DNA of 64,000 nucleotides from Varroa destructor. Taxonomy: Eukaryota; Arthropoda; Arachnida; Mesostigmata; Varroidae. Shown one piece after another: positions 1 through 14,100 of the stretch. Each line of letters starts with the position of its first letter. Position 1 is the first letter of the stretch. Made by a program: the position numbers and the translations under genes. Where the stretch lies: assembly GCF_002443255.2 (NCBI RefSeq), contig NW_019211454.1, forward strand, positions 31,912,061 through 31,976,060, written 5' to 3'. The notes under the pieces are model-generated. The model searched no databases. It saw nothing but the letters and a program-made list of their open reading frames with translations, and was not told where the DNA came from.

Positions 1-1960
1 CAAGGTATCCTCCAAACTTAAGTCGCCGCCGCAAATTGCTAAGCGTGGTAAATTAATTTAGTACGATATGAATTAGTCTGACATCATTACTTGCTTCCAA
101 TGCCTAATTTTGCGGCATTTGACGCATGGGATATGGCGGAGTCAATGCGCTGTTGGGAAAAGGATTCGACTAGAATTAGAGTGGCCAAGTAGCGCCTTGG
201 ACGGCCAAACCTAAAAAGGTCTGGCACATAGAAAAGGACCGCTGGTCTTGAAACAGACCAGAAATCGCTGCTTTGAGTTCCGTCACCCAACGACACAACT
301 ACTACGCAACCTGTGTAAATAAACAAAGTCAGTTTTTTAAAAATGCATGTAGCTAAACCCGAACAAACAGCTGGCGCGTCGAAGAAGGGTCTCTAATTAA
401 GGTAAATACTAGCAACTGATGAGTGAGGTTTTGAAATGAACCACTATTTCAGGAGCCAAAAATAGGTATATGTAGGTCATTTGCAACCTGACCTACACTA
501 AGAAAAAATCTAAACAAACAAAAAGGCATGAACATTTGGTAATATATTATATATGCATTGTTTTGTAAATGACTTTAATGTTGTGCCATACATGAGCAAG
601 TTGTTTCCCGTACTTACACGAGAGAGCTTAAGTAACTGTCTTGTCTAGAGCCAAACAGCCGTCGTGGAATGATTTTTCTCTGCGACGTCCAACATGGAGG
701 GCCGCTGCTGCTGCTCGGGATCGATTTTCCAAACATCGCCGACACCGTAACCACCGTACAGCAATGACCATGGTGGTACCGCTCGCAACGCTTACCCCGC
801 GACATGGCCGTTGACGCGGCCACAGTGACAAAGAAGAAGGTGGTGTGACAGCGTTAATACGATATCAGCGACAAAGCAAGGAGCCCAGCGTTCGCCATAT
901 AGCATCAAACTGCTGAACCAGAAGCAGACAAGGATTCTGCGAGTGTGGCCTTTACGCTGTCTTTATAGCGCCAACGGCGGTCGGGGTAAGGGCCTGACCG
1001 CATCTGCTTGAAGGCGTGAAGGCAGAAGAGGAAGAGGAAGGAGCCAACGAAGCAAATGCCGAGCACTGACACCGAGGCTCGGGTTGCCCGGGTAGCAGAA
1101 TACGAATACCGTTAAGTTGACGTTGCTCAGCCGTTCGTTGCGTCGCACAGCGGGCATTGCTTGCTCGGTGGGGGAGGTGAGTATGCCTTAGTTTCGTATC
1201 CAGTTCGCCGAAGCGCTTCGTTTCCCTTGGCAATGCCGCGCCTCGCGAGACACCAACTGACTTAACTATGCTGGCAGGAGCCTCCAGCTAAATATCGGGT
1301 TCCTGAGTACGAAGAAAAAGGAATATTATCACGATTATCACAGAACACCCCCATATCCTAGCGTGATGTCAATTCGGGTCGAAGGCCTTCTTCTGTTAAT
1401 CGCGCTATCGTTCCTTCTCTTGGCATCCGATGAAGTGGTTTTGAAATCCGCTTCTTCCTCCTGTCGTGCGCCCACTTGTCGAGCGCATGCGACCTAGCGG
1501 TGAATGTCGAGCAACCGCGTGGGCTGTAGGCCTTTAGCCGTTTCTATTTTACTGCTTCAGTTCCGACTGGCTGATACCGGGCTTTGCTTGAAAACTTTGG
1601 AGCCTTTGATACGGATAACCGCGAATGTTGTCTGATCATATGCCTCGTAGTTGCCCTGTGATCGTTGTGTTTTGTCATGCATAAAAGTAGATAGGACTAG
1701 TATTTCTGAGTAATCAAGCAGATGAAATGAGATACGGGAAGATCCCGATAAAACGTGGTCCTATCTTCTCACCCTCCTTTTTATACTCTCAACTCCGTAG
1801 AAAGGAATGTAGTAGACAAAGATTGGCGAAGGTCAGCTGATTCAAGCTTTGCTGTGTGACATGTAGATTTTATCGAACTTTGCCTTGCAGTACGTGTGCT
1901 CGAACCAGAGCTTGATTAAACAATAAAGAGTTAAACATTTAAAACATAATCATATATATA
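1..1960. other. 3' flank of the astacin gene, no recognised gene
   Basis: This stretch would hold the 3' UTR of the minus-strand gene at its right end. A GC-rich patch at about 650-1250 has a short GCTGCTGCTG tract and overlapping open frames on the minus strand, but none shows a domain I recognise. I found no CUB or EGF exon here. Confidence 0.5.
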
Positions 1961-2121
1961 CTAAAGCAGGTCCTTGTTGGCAAGAGAGCTGAACAAACCT
2001 TCGTAGGTAGCACCGAATCCTGAATGCTTGTTGGCATTGCTCGAAGTTCGATAAATCACGGTCATTCTGTATCCGCTGCTGAGTAACGTGTCCGGCAGAG
2101 TTCCAGTGCCACAGTAGCGAC
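1961..2121 (-). CDS. Exon 10: end of the CUB domain and stop codon
   Basis: The acceptor is ATCTGTACAG. It encodes residues 331-382: RYCGTGTLP with the fourth CUB cysteine (333), then SGFGATYEG, the usual end of a CUB, then [11 protein letters not shown] and TAG at 1963-1961. In tolloids a further CUB would begin soon after ATYE. A GT occurs at that point (GAAG|GTTTGT) but is a poor donor, so the stop is taken as real. No clear AATAAA follows within 300 bp; a TATAAA variant lies near 1780. Confidence 0.88.
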
Positions 2122-5100
2122 CTGTACAGATCATTCAGCTTATTCCTATGTATGTATGTATGTCAACAACGCTGCGTTGTGCACATACGCACGCACATAC
2201 ACATGTAATCGCGTAAATCCCTACAATATTGGACGATCTACATTTGTGCCACCCGATGTGACCGTGGTCATTATGGCTCTGCGCATAATACTTTTCGTTA
2301 TTTGGGATGTATACTAAGCAGATGTACAGTCCTTACCAATAAGATCGCTTTGGTGCCAGTATCCGTCACGAACCTCAACGTAATCAGTTTCACAGTTCTC
2401 GGTTTCGAAGATGTCCATTTGTGTGATGTTAAGTTGAATTCGCTCGCCATGGGTAGCTGTAATGCGCCATTCGCATAAGCCATCGGCCGTTTCGAATTCA
2501 GCTGCTGATAGTCGTCCAGATGGACCCTGTAACGTGCGTCCGCATCCTCAAGGCAACACGGTAAAAAGGCATGAATATCGGGAAGCCTTTACGTAAAGCG
2601 ATTTATGTCAGTACCGCTATAAACGCGGTAATGTTTCAGCTCGAGTTTATGGACACGGGTACGCAGGACTAAATACTAAGATTGTAACTTTATTCATGCT
2701 GCAATTTATTGATATAATAGTTGTTACTATTATCCTTGTCATTATGCAGGTTGGTTGTTTCTTCTTTACAAAATCTCTATTTTTCTCAGTACAGAAAATA
2801 GCATTTCTATGAGTATTTGCTTAGGACCTTTGAAGCCTTTACAAAAGTCAGCGGTGGCGAAATTACGTATATAAATTTAAACATTTCTGTACAAATCATT
2901 TACTAATCGACGACATCCGCCATCTTCTTGTCGTTTCAGACGAACATTCAACTTATGTCACGTTACTACAGTTTGGTTTCCTGGATCAGCCATCGTATCC
3001 TATGAAATAAATGCCGTAAATACTGCAACATTTTGATGTTATTTATGATTGACTAATATGCAAAGCAAAGCAAAGTAGACATTTTTCTAAGGTGTGACGC
3101 ATGAACCGGTACATCCCTATATAAGACTTATTCGATAAAGTTGGATCGGTCTACAAAGATATTTAATGACCGACTACAGATTGATTGTATCAAATGCTGT
3201 ACTATTTAGAGATGTATTAAAATACATACGTTCGGTTTCGAAACATTTATATGTACATATATATATATGCGTCCAAACAAATTCATTGTCTGCGTGTCGC
3301 GTTTAAACGGTCTTCAGTCCTACGTTACATTAACGCTTCACTGAGGAACATAATAATTCGATAAGTAATATATGACATAAGTTAAAATTAATAGGTGTAC
3401 AAGAAGCCGAGTTAGATATATACTTTGATATATAGTTTAACTCGGCTGGTGGATGTTAGAAAGCTTCGGGTGAATCTAGTGCCGCTATCTAGCAATCCAT
3501 AGACCTTACAGTACGAAAACGTGGTAGACATGGCTATCGATAAGGCTGCAATGGGCAACATTCTGATCGACGAAAGGTAGAAAACGAGCCGTATCCAGCT
3601 AGACCCAAAACTGACTACCCCAGTTTTGCCCCTTTCTAGCGAAAAGCAAAGCATGCGGGGGATGACACACAGCACCTATGAAAGCTTCGGTTACGAAGGA
3701 AATTCTCGATAAAAAAGAGACCGAACCGTCTTTGCTTCCGTCGCTGGCTGCTGCCAACCACCATCTACCGGTAGCTCACTCTCGCTTGACTTTAGCGACA
3801 GGAAGAGAACCCACGAAAAATGTCGTGGCTTGCGCATCATCTTTTAGTTTTTTTGTTGTATCTCTCCCTGTGACTGCGTGGAAGCCCATCACTCAGAAGC
3901 TTCCGGTCACTCCCATCAGCCCCCCCTTTTTCTGTCCATCTCTCTTCTGATGATTCTGACAGCTTTTGTATTATGAGCTATATATATATATATATATATA
4001 TTATATTACAAGTAGACGACGCTTCCAGAAAACTCAGCCATCTACTACTTAGTATGTAATGTTGAAGAGGAAATTTCCATGTACAATACATATAAAATCT
4101 CATAAATACTTGTGCTTGGTAAAGGGGAGATGGAAGAGAACGGGCTTGAAGGCTTAAGAAGCTGATCAAGAATATGTTGGTCACCCATTTGTTCGTTTAT
4201 ATTGACAACTGACTGGGTATAGATAAGTGGCATAAGGAAAAAGGGTAACGTAAAAAAGGAACAAAATTCGAATGTCCGACAGATAATAGGCAAAGCTCTC
4301 ACTTTCTTGCTGTTCTTTTTGTCTGTTTCTTATTTGTATTATTTTGTTTATTATTTTCACCTGTGTGGAAACGCACAGCGTAGACAATCGTGGATATTAT
4401 TGGACTCTATAATACACGTTGATTTAGCTGCACCATCAGCCGACCTGTTTGTTACGACAAAGGGGACCAAGTCGCTCGCCTACTTACGACCGCGCTCGCG
4501 TCTACTTGTCGCCGTCACTGTTGTTCGAAGCAGTTGAAATTGTTCCTTTGTTGGCAGCAGATAGAAGATGACCAGCCAGTAAAGCGGTCAACTGCGAGGA
4601 ATGCAACCACCTTTCTAGAGCGCTACCGTCGCCTTTGTTGCAGCCGAGGCGGCAGGTCAAAATGAACGAGGCCGGTAGAGGATCAAGGAGACCCAGTCCA
4701 GTCCAACTTTCTTCTCTCTCGCACGCTTTCTATTCTGTGTGCTACGGTTAGACGATCATATATTAGTGCAAGCTTACAGAGTAAAAGGCCTTCAAGGAAT
4801 TTGGCTTACCACCACCTCTTCCATTGCCGTCGCCACATCGCCACCTTCAGCTTCGCCGTCGATTGTGTCGGTGGCAATCATGGTCCAAAAGATCGCTGGG
4901 AAAGAGAGAAAACTTGCGAGCGCTGTCGCATAGGAAGCGAAAGCGCAAGGGGACAAAGACGACGATGAGAGAATTGTGTATGAGGATAAAAGAAGATAAG
5001 TCGCCACCTCTTCGAGACATCCCCCCGTCAGCTCCTCGTTCCTCCGGGTCCCAAACGATCGAGTCAGCACTGGTGTCGCTCTGGAGGGCCGGCTGCAGGC

Positions 5101-8100
5101 TGACTCCAATTCTCCTCTCTATTCCTTTTCGCCCCTATCCTACTCTCAAACCTCCGTCTTTTGCTAAGGAGCCCAAAGAGAAGCGGAATAACTACAGAAG
5201 AAGGCGGTAGAGGCCAGGCACATGCCGGCGCAGCCGCGCAGAAAACCCAGGTTCCGAAAGTTCTTAGGTTAGCCCAAACGAGAAAACTGATCGCTGTCAG
5301 GCCACCACTGCTGCTGCTGTTGCCACCGAGGGCAAAAACTCTCTAGCTCATGAGGTGTAACGTATCAGAAATCTGTCGAGATAAGAACGAAAAGGTTCGC
5401 TACCGCTGCTGCTGTTGTTGTTGGCGAAGTTAACCGAAACGTGGCTAAACTGGGCTAGACTGTTTTTCTTTAGGAGAATGCCCGGGTGAACTGTTCGCGT
5501 ACTGCAGTGCTCCTAGGAAAGACTGAGAACGCTAAGAATGGAGTGTTTTTACGTCATTTTGCAGGAAGGTGGAAAGAACGTTGGTTACACCCGATCCTCG
5601 CATCGATGGCGAAGGTGACAGGTTTACGTCGGAGGAGATGCTACCACAGCACCAATAACGTGTCAGCCGGTGGCGCACTTTTATGTGCTGTCATCATGAC
5701 ATCAACTTTCAGCATAATCAACCATACCACCACCGTGTTACAGCAGCACTTTGCTTCCGCGGTGTGTTTAATTCGCCAAAATGTCTGCTTGAGCGTGTCT
5801 TTAACAATCTATATATCCCGTGTTGTGCTTGTGATGCAAGATGATAAAAATTGATCCCGCGTTATCTACAACGATCCATCCTCTCAGCTGCCTACAAGCG
5901 GAAATTCTGCATTCCGATAGGAAGGGTATACGATAATCACGTTTTTATTATTTTTTTTTCACGATACATAAATAATTTGATATCAAAGCTGGCCACTGTA
6001 GACCAGAAAGGCGTCGGACTGAGTTTATTTTCTTTCGAAAGGATTTGACGGATACCATTATTAAGAAAAACAAGTTCATGTGATGACTAATGAATTGCAT
6101 CGTTTCAGATTGTAAGGAGGCTGTGCCCTTTTTTACAGGATCATAAAGTGTGTCCATATGTTGTGTGCTGTCCTATTAGTAGGCTTAGTAGGTCGATTTG
6201 GAAAGGTATGGGAATCAAAGACAAACAAAATAAGCCGGTCAAATTGGTCTGGCGTACATAAATAACATGATATTTCTAGGTACAATACAATACTTTACGC
6301 GCAACTTATATTATTCCGAAGAACGCTTGGCAGCGTCACTCAATTTTGACATAGACAACATATTCGCTTATGGAGGAGTTCATGGAACTTGCTTATCACT
6401 AGTTTTTTTTCCCATGTTATCTATTCACGATGTCAGCTCTCGCCTGTTTATTATCCAGTGGAGTTATTTCTTAAGTGAATTCTCATGGTGATCTAAATTA
6501 CTGTTATAGTTATCGAGTACGCGCGACGACGTAGCTTGCTAATCTTCCAGACGCTATTACGACGATTACAGGATCGCATGTACGAATTCGTCCTCGGTTA
6601 ACAGAGGAGGGGTAAAAAGGAGTGTCTCGTCTCAAACGTTGTTCGCAGCGTGCTTCTCAGCTCAGTTGGCTATACCGGAACTCCAGGATAGGCTGGCAGG
6701 CCAGGTCCGGTCTTTGGGTCGTAAAGCATTTAATGGGCGTCTGGGGAGTTGAAAGGACTGATATCACTAGCGTTTTACCTTTAGCCTTGCACCAGCTAGC
6801 GACTAGCATGCCGTGAACACTAAGTTTTAAACTTCTCCATGGATTTGTTGATGACTAATGGTATCGCAACAGTGGACTGCGTCGTTACTAAATAAAGATT
6901 TCAGCTCAACAACAATGTTTGTTGAACAATAGAATTCGATCTTCGATAGAACAAATGGAAAACCGGTACGCTATTCCGCATATGTATTTCAGTGAAATAT
7001 CTTTTTCAAGAAATAATGCGTTTCAAAAAGTCCATACAACAGCTTAGCGGATTTTGCCGTTCGTAGGTGTGTTAGTAACTGTCTGCGCTCGGACAACATG
7101 TTGCATGAAGTCACCATTGTTCAGGCCATAGGCGCATTTATCGAATGACGATATTTCTACTTGGAGGTATTTGCAAACATTTCACCGAAGTACGGGTCAC
7201 AGGGTGAATATGTAGACAGGTATATGACGCATTTGCAATAACTCGTCTCTTTAACAGACATTTTGTCGTATGTGCTTTCTAGGAATTTTGTGGAAGTCAG
7301 GATCACTTTGACTGCCACATCAACAAATGAACTCTGCCGATTTTCGCCCCGCTTAGTAGAAATTTTTCGGTCAGGGACGGGTGACATGGTTATTCGAAGA
7401 GCGCATCATACCGCTCTACGCCCTCCGTTCCGAGCTATAAAATGTACTTACTATCTGGCAATGTAGTGGCAGAAAAGCAAAGAAAAAATGTTGCATGAAA
7501 GATTACTTTCGGTGGGTCTAAACATTCGTTAATCTAACATTGGGTTGCGCAACTTTAAGGACACGCAGCATGTTTCCTACCCTCCCGCTAAACATATGCT
7601 TCACTTTTAGGACGTTGACTTCACCATGCAGAGTTTAGGCTATTTCAAAGGTGGACATAAAAGTATACCTGACTTTTCGAATTGTTGATAAAAACAAAAC
7701 TTGAAAGTTATCTATACGATATATAATTCTAGCTATACAGGAGCACCGTGTCCAATCCAAACAAGGCACTAATGGAAGATAATAAAAATACGATTAGGAT
7801 TAAACAGAAAGCTATGCGACTTCTAAACTGACGCCGTTAGTTTTTCAAGGCGGTCTCTGACCACAGGTCAAGGGAGCTCTGCAAATAAGAGTTTCATAAA
7901 TGTAGAACATGTTAGTTCACTTATGCTGACTCGCTTCTCCAGTCGACGAAAGTCATAAAATATAATGGTGCTAAGGCAAAGCAAGCCAAGTATGTGTAAG
8001 CAAAGCAGGAGTCAGTGCCATACAGCCAATGCAATGTGCCTTCATCTAGGTCGGCCCTAGCAATGAGGGGGCATTCCTTTTGCATCCTTTGTCGAAGACG

Positions 8101-11100
8101 CTCCCTTCCAGGAGCATTTACAGTCGTTTGCGTTACACTTCCAACTTCTCAAGGAAACGCTGCCTAAAGAAAAATGCAATAAAAGCAAATGTCCAGAGAA
8201 ACGCAGACGCCCTCTCTCTCTCTCGCTCTCTCTCCCTCTCTCGCTCTCTCTCCCTCTCTCGCTCTCTCTCCCTCTCTCTCTCTCTCTCCGTACCATCACT
8301 CCTGCTGTTTGCATTCGGAGCATTTTGAATGAACGTACAGCTTCTCTGGATTCAGACCACACCATCTCATAGGGTCTGTGATTTTCCTAAAGCATCCTTG
8401 CCGATTATCTTTAGTTGAACATTTGCCAGCTGTAGATCCAATTTAGCAAGGTCACAGAGTACCTAGTTAGATTCGAATGAATACCATATTAGAAGGTGAT
8501 CTGCTTCTTCTCTTATCTGATCCTTGTGAGTAAACAAACAGTATTTCTTGTCGTCATACGTTCATAATATTTCGACACATTTGAGGACTGTTAGTCAAAG
8601 CATGTCCAAATGCCCCTACCACGGAAACGCTCGAACACGATTAGCTCGTTAATTGGAAATGTAGACCCGTGGTCATGGAGAAGATATATAGCTCAACATG
8701 TCGTATCAATCTAAAGAATGGATTCTTCAGTAATATTTTGATCGGCGTGGTAATGCTACGATTTATAATCGATATTGGAGCGCTGTAAGTTGAGGCAATT
8801 TACTAAGCCGGTTTCCACACTGACCACGGCGCATGCATCGGCTATTTCTGTTGAGATAAACTCAATGATTCTTTTTTCAGAAGCCTAATATATTGAAAGC
8901 AGAGAGTATAAATTCTACTAGCTTTTTTCCTCTCTCTATTTGTTTTTTTCTATTTTGAGAAGCTGCTGCTAAGCCAAGGGCAACAAACTCTGTTGCAAAA
9001 ACAACGAACAATGACAACAGATACACGGGCATCAAATCAAATAAGTCTCATCCATTCCATCCTATCCAAGAAAATTCCATGTGGGCCTATTTTAATCCTG
9101 TCCGATACTTCTACAATTTCCTTCTTTTTTACTTTACTCTCAATTTTCAAACCAAACATCGCCGTGCCGTTGGCTACAGCTCGATCGTAACGACGACTCC
9201 AACGGGACGCAACGGGCGGCACGACAACGGCTGGTTCCGCGTGTTATGTGTGTTCATTTGAACCTTCGAAAAAAAGTGACACTGAATCTTTCGTAGTCAT
9301 ACTGTCCCGGACCTAGCTGTCCTATGCTGTGATGAATGTTCCACTTTTACAAATTTTATCTTGCCTCGTGTCTTAGCGCCTCTCCTCGCGCAGTTATTAA
9401 ATTTAGCTTCCCTGTTTCATTCGTTAATAAGCTTCAGAGTTTGTATTCCCTTCGCTTTTTGGGCGGAATTTAGTATCACACTTTCTTCTAACTATTCTTA
9501 GCTGACCGCCTTTCGTTTTCTCTCCGTTGTTAAAAGTATTTCTTTCTGCTGCTTTTCCCGCGTCTGTGTGTTTCTTTACCACGGATGTCTTTCTAGGGAG
9601 TTTAAGGCCGGAGGGTTATTATTGCCGTGGACTTTTGTCCCTAATCCATAGGGTTCTCCTGATCAGTGGACCCACCCACAATTAGCTAAGGACACAATTG
9701 TATTTACACGTATATCATTAAAGCACAGCGTCACGTTACATAAGTCTTTTGTTGTAGCTATAAGGAGCAGTATACGAAGGCAAGTAGAAGCGCACGCATG
9801 GATAACTATACAGAAGTCGTCGGTAACAAGACAAATAACCGAGCGTCTCTTAACGCTAACCTCTCGTATCTATGCTCAATCTTTCAGCTAGCGTGTTTTA
9901 TTTTGAGCATCTGCTTATCATAGTTGCTCTAATCTATTACGAGCCTCTCGGCTTTCGCGCACCAAGAGTAAATACGCGCGTGGCGTTTATACGAAAGTAC
10001 GCAACTGGCTGGCAGATTTCTCTGCGTCTTGGTTCAGATGGAGTCTTTTGCAGTTACTGCACTGAGAGGCCTAGCAGAATACGGTTTTCTACGAGCGGCA
10101 GATGATGAAGTGGCCTTACAGCTGGCCATGTGCAGCGGCATTACAATCACTAGGCACGATCTGGCATCTCTTACTCCAGTCCTGGTACACATTTGTAGGT
10201 AGTTGATGGTTGAGTGTTATCAAAATTGGACTTCTGGTGCTTCTAGTAGTGCTTTCAGCCTGATAACAGTTGCGAGTACAGGGAAACGGCTTCAAAGCGA
10301 AGTAGCCTAGGGCAACCATCAGCGCGTTATTCTATTCTCGTCTATTCCTTCAAAAGAACATTTGGGATGGAAGTGAAGACATAGAATACAGAGAAAATAG
10401 AAAAAATGCTTTCCTTCCAGGGGAATTTCCGTTACGCCAGTTGTAGCGTTGCGTTTGGTTGCGGTTCAGTTGTGGTTTCGGTGCTATTTTCAATTTAGGT
10501 TTTTTTCATTTTATTTTAATTATAAGACCTCAGGTCGCTTTGACTAGAAGAAACTTATTCATGGAAATATTGGAACATGCTCCTAGAGCACCATAGCCAC
10601 TGCTCTAGGAAGCTTAACATATCGCTTATAATAATGACATATCCAGATTGTTTTTCATTTTCTATCAATCTTCTCCTCAGGGCCGCGGGTCGAAGTTTCG
10701 TATGGCGAAATATTGTAAACTTTTCTTCAATATAACAAAGTAATGTCAAACAATTAACTGATTTCGATCATAACGTATTTTAGTATCATAGGAAAACGGT
10801 CCTTCGAGCTGCCTACCCCTCTTTTCCCATACGCTCCATTGTTATCTACGTGAATATTGCGGCATTGAAATCTTATAACAACCGATTCAGTATGCAAGCT
10901 AGTAAAAATCAAGTTTACCTTTCCTGCTTACACGCTGTTCCTTTTAATGTACTGATCTCGATTTAGGAAATAGATTAGATCCCCATTGTTTACTTGCCTT
11001 CTTTTACTCTCAGCCTATTTTGCGCCCTATGGCCGGTGCATTTAATGGTTTCCTGCATCCCCTCCATCCCTACATATTTCTTAGATTCCTCATCTTAGTT

Positions 11101-14100
11101 AAAAATGCTCTATATGCTTCTCTGGGTGAGGTCACCAATTGGCCTTCAAAAAAGCGCCAGCTGAGAGGCCCGCTATTTCTCATGTAGGACAAAGCGTGTT
11201 GCCTCAGTCTCGGTGTCCTAAAACAGTTTCGGCTACTGTCGCCACAATCGGCGCTCTCTTGTTGCCAAACTGCCCGAAGCCAGAGCCCACGCCAAATTAG
11301 GTCCACCTGCTGCTGTTGTGGCCTGCTCCGTGATCGAAAGAACACGGAAAAACCGACTCAAATGTAGATTTTCTCGAGTCGAACTGCCACAAGAGGGAGC
11401 GATCGGCGCCTTTTCACTCGGTCACCGTTGCGGTGGCAGCGATCTACAGCCACTTGCCCTTAACCCACCTCGGCGCTCATGCCAATATGCCTGCCTGCCC
11501 GCCACGGTAAGGCATCTGCTACTGCGCTGCCCTCGCTTACCTTCGATCGTTGCTGCTGCTGCTGCTGCTGCTGCTACCTCCATCGCATTTCATCGATTTG
11601 AAAGCTTGGCACGGCGCCGTACTTATCAATCACCTGTCTATCGGCAACCACTTTTGATATCTACCTGTATAAGACGTATGAGACATGTTCGTTGATCATT
11701 AGTTTTCGTTTAATAGAGAAAGCTCCTATGGTCCTTACGGACGACCGACCGACCGACACGGTAGCCGGCTCAGAATGACAGCAATGGCCGGTACCCGCCA
11801 CCACTTTGTTACTGCGACTAGCAGAACAACTATCAGTCGCTTCTATTTCAGAAGAAATTATTCAAAAGCTATTGCTATCGTTAGCGCAGGAATCTGGAGG
11901 AGACGATCGCCCTTCTCCCGCCCTCCGATTGGTTGTCGCCCGCTAGCGGATATAGAGAAGCTAAGCAGCAAAACGTTTCTTACACTAATAAAACTAGTTG
12001 AAAATAACGGTTTCCGACATTTCAGTTACCGTCACTGAACAACGTCGGGAAACCTGGGATGATCGCTGTTCGTCGCTCATCCGTATCGCATCAGCGTATT
12101 AGGCAGATGCCGGATTACTGGCCTGAACCAACGAGGAGAAACTCGAATGACTTGACTAAAGGCTAAACAGAAATATACGACGCGGCCTCACCGGTACCCG
12201 TCATGCAAGTTTTGTCATGCACACAATCCTTCGTTCTTTTCTTGCTTTATGGTAATTAGCATAGCAGTATGAACAATCTAGTTTGTCCTTTATTTCACTT
12301 TTCTCACCCAGGTGCTTTTCGTCCAGGAGCTCTCCTTTCTAGCCTTTTAATGACGCAAATTCTTTTTCAGTTCTTCCGTTAGAGGCCCCTTGTTACCTTT
12401 CCGAATAGCAAAACAACAGACACCCCTGGGTCAGCGGCGGTAACAGTTGCATCGGCGGCCCCCAGAAACGATCTCGGTGATACCGGTAACGAAAAGCGAA
12501 AGTTTTGTAGACGCTATCTGCTAAAACCATCCAATATTGTTGTTGTTCTTTCTGCTATTATAGGCGAAGCGGCCGAAGGTGAAGATCGATCTATGGAGAA
12601 AACACCCAGCAATGTAACAGAGGCAGCAGTTCTATGTTAGATCGTTGTTTAGGGAGGCATCTGATTTCGCGCTACTGCGTTGTCAGCATTCAGCAACACT
12701 AAACAGAGTAGGCTCAAATATCGTTATGGGGCATTCCGCTAAGAAAAGCCATAGGGATAGGTAACGATATGAATACAGGTGGTAAACCGTAACATCTTAT
12801 GGAATAGAGGGTGGCAAGCTATGGGAGACGTAGGAGACCCTGCGTACGCGCGTAAGAAACGAACAACGAAAGAGAAAAGGATGAATAGGAAGGAGAACTG
12901 GCATTTACTGTTGCTACTACAGCGGCGATGAGGTTGTTGTGGATGCAGACGAAAAGGAAACCCTAAGTCTTCTTGGGGTATTTCAATGCCTTCTTTCTCT
13001 AGCAGCATGAGCTAGGCAAAGCGTGTAGGGGAAAACGAAATCGGTCTTCTACCTTATCCTCTTACCACCGGATTCGTTGCGCTATTACTCTTTAGTTGCG
13101 CCAAAATTTGTTGAGCTTACCCGCTGTACTGCCCCTCATACCGTCGTTACGACTGGCACTGGCTAAGTAGAACTTCCTTACGCGCATTCTTTCTATATTT
13201 CTCTCTTTAGTTACGGCTTCGAACGATAGCGAGTTAAACAGAGAATACAGTTTGTTATTGGTAAGTTACGGACGCATACCTGCAGAAATAGACCCTATTC
13301 AATAGAAGCATGCCAACGGAATATTGTACATTCACACGGCGCCAGTGGCGGTCGGGCGGGTTAGGCATAGCCCTTTATCGTTTGACCATCAACAAGGAAT
13401 ACTTAGAAAAATTACGGGCACACCGGGAATGCCGGGGGTCGGGCGAGGAGAACGTTTCTGTTAGAGAAAAGGAGAGCGATAGGAATTGATGAGTACACTT
13501 ACTGGACGAGGGACCGAAGACAACCGAAAGTTGACGTGTAGAAACTACCACTCTGTGCAGAATTATAAAGATCATCGTTTTGTTTGAACTGTCCCGCAGC
13601 TCATTACTACCTTGTCAATTGCCGTTAAGCTTTTCGAGTACAAGCCAAGATGTTCCACAATTGTGTGCAACGGCCCTTTTAACTTTTAGCATGAGCCAAA
13701 GCGTGACTTGGGTTCATCACGAACGAAGAGCAATAATAACATTGATACAATAATCGTACAATGCATAATAACAGCAATATGTAGTAGTAGCATTAGTATG
13801 GTGCAGCCCACGTCTTTTCGATGACAGGAGAACAGAGTTACTCTTTAAAGTATCATTTTGCGAAAAGCTCTTGCCTGTCGTAGCTAGCTTAAAAGACAAA
13901 TAGTGGGTAGATGAAACTGGAAATCGCAATGAATGGAAACATATTTTTGCAATTAGGAAGCTTTCTTTGTTCGAAATGAATTGTTACACGTTTACTGACC
14001 CTAAAACTCGTACGCTGTACGCGTGTCGTAAAGGCGATATCGACGAGGTTTACGTGTGAACTATGATAAATCCGTTTGGACCTCAACCCATCGCTCTAGT

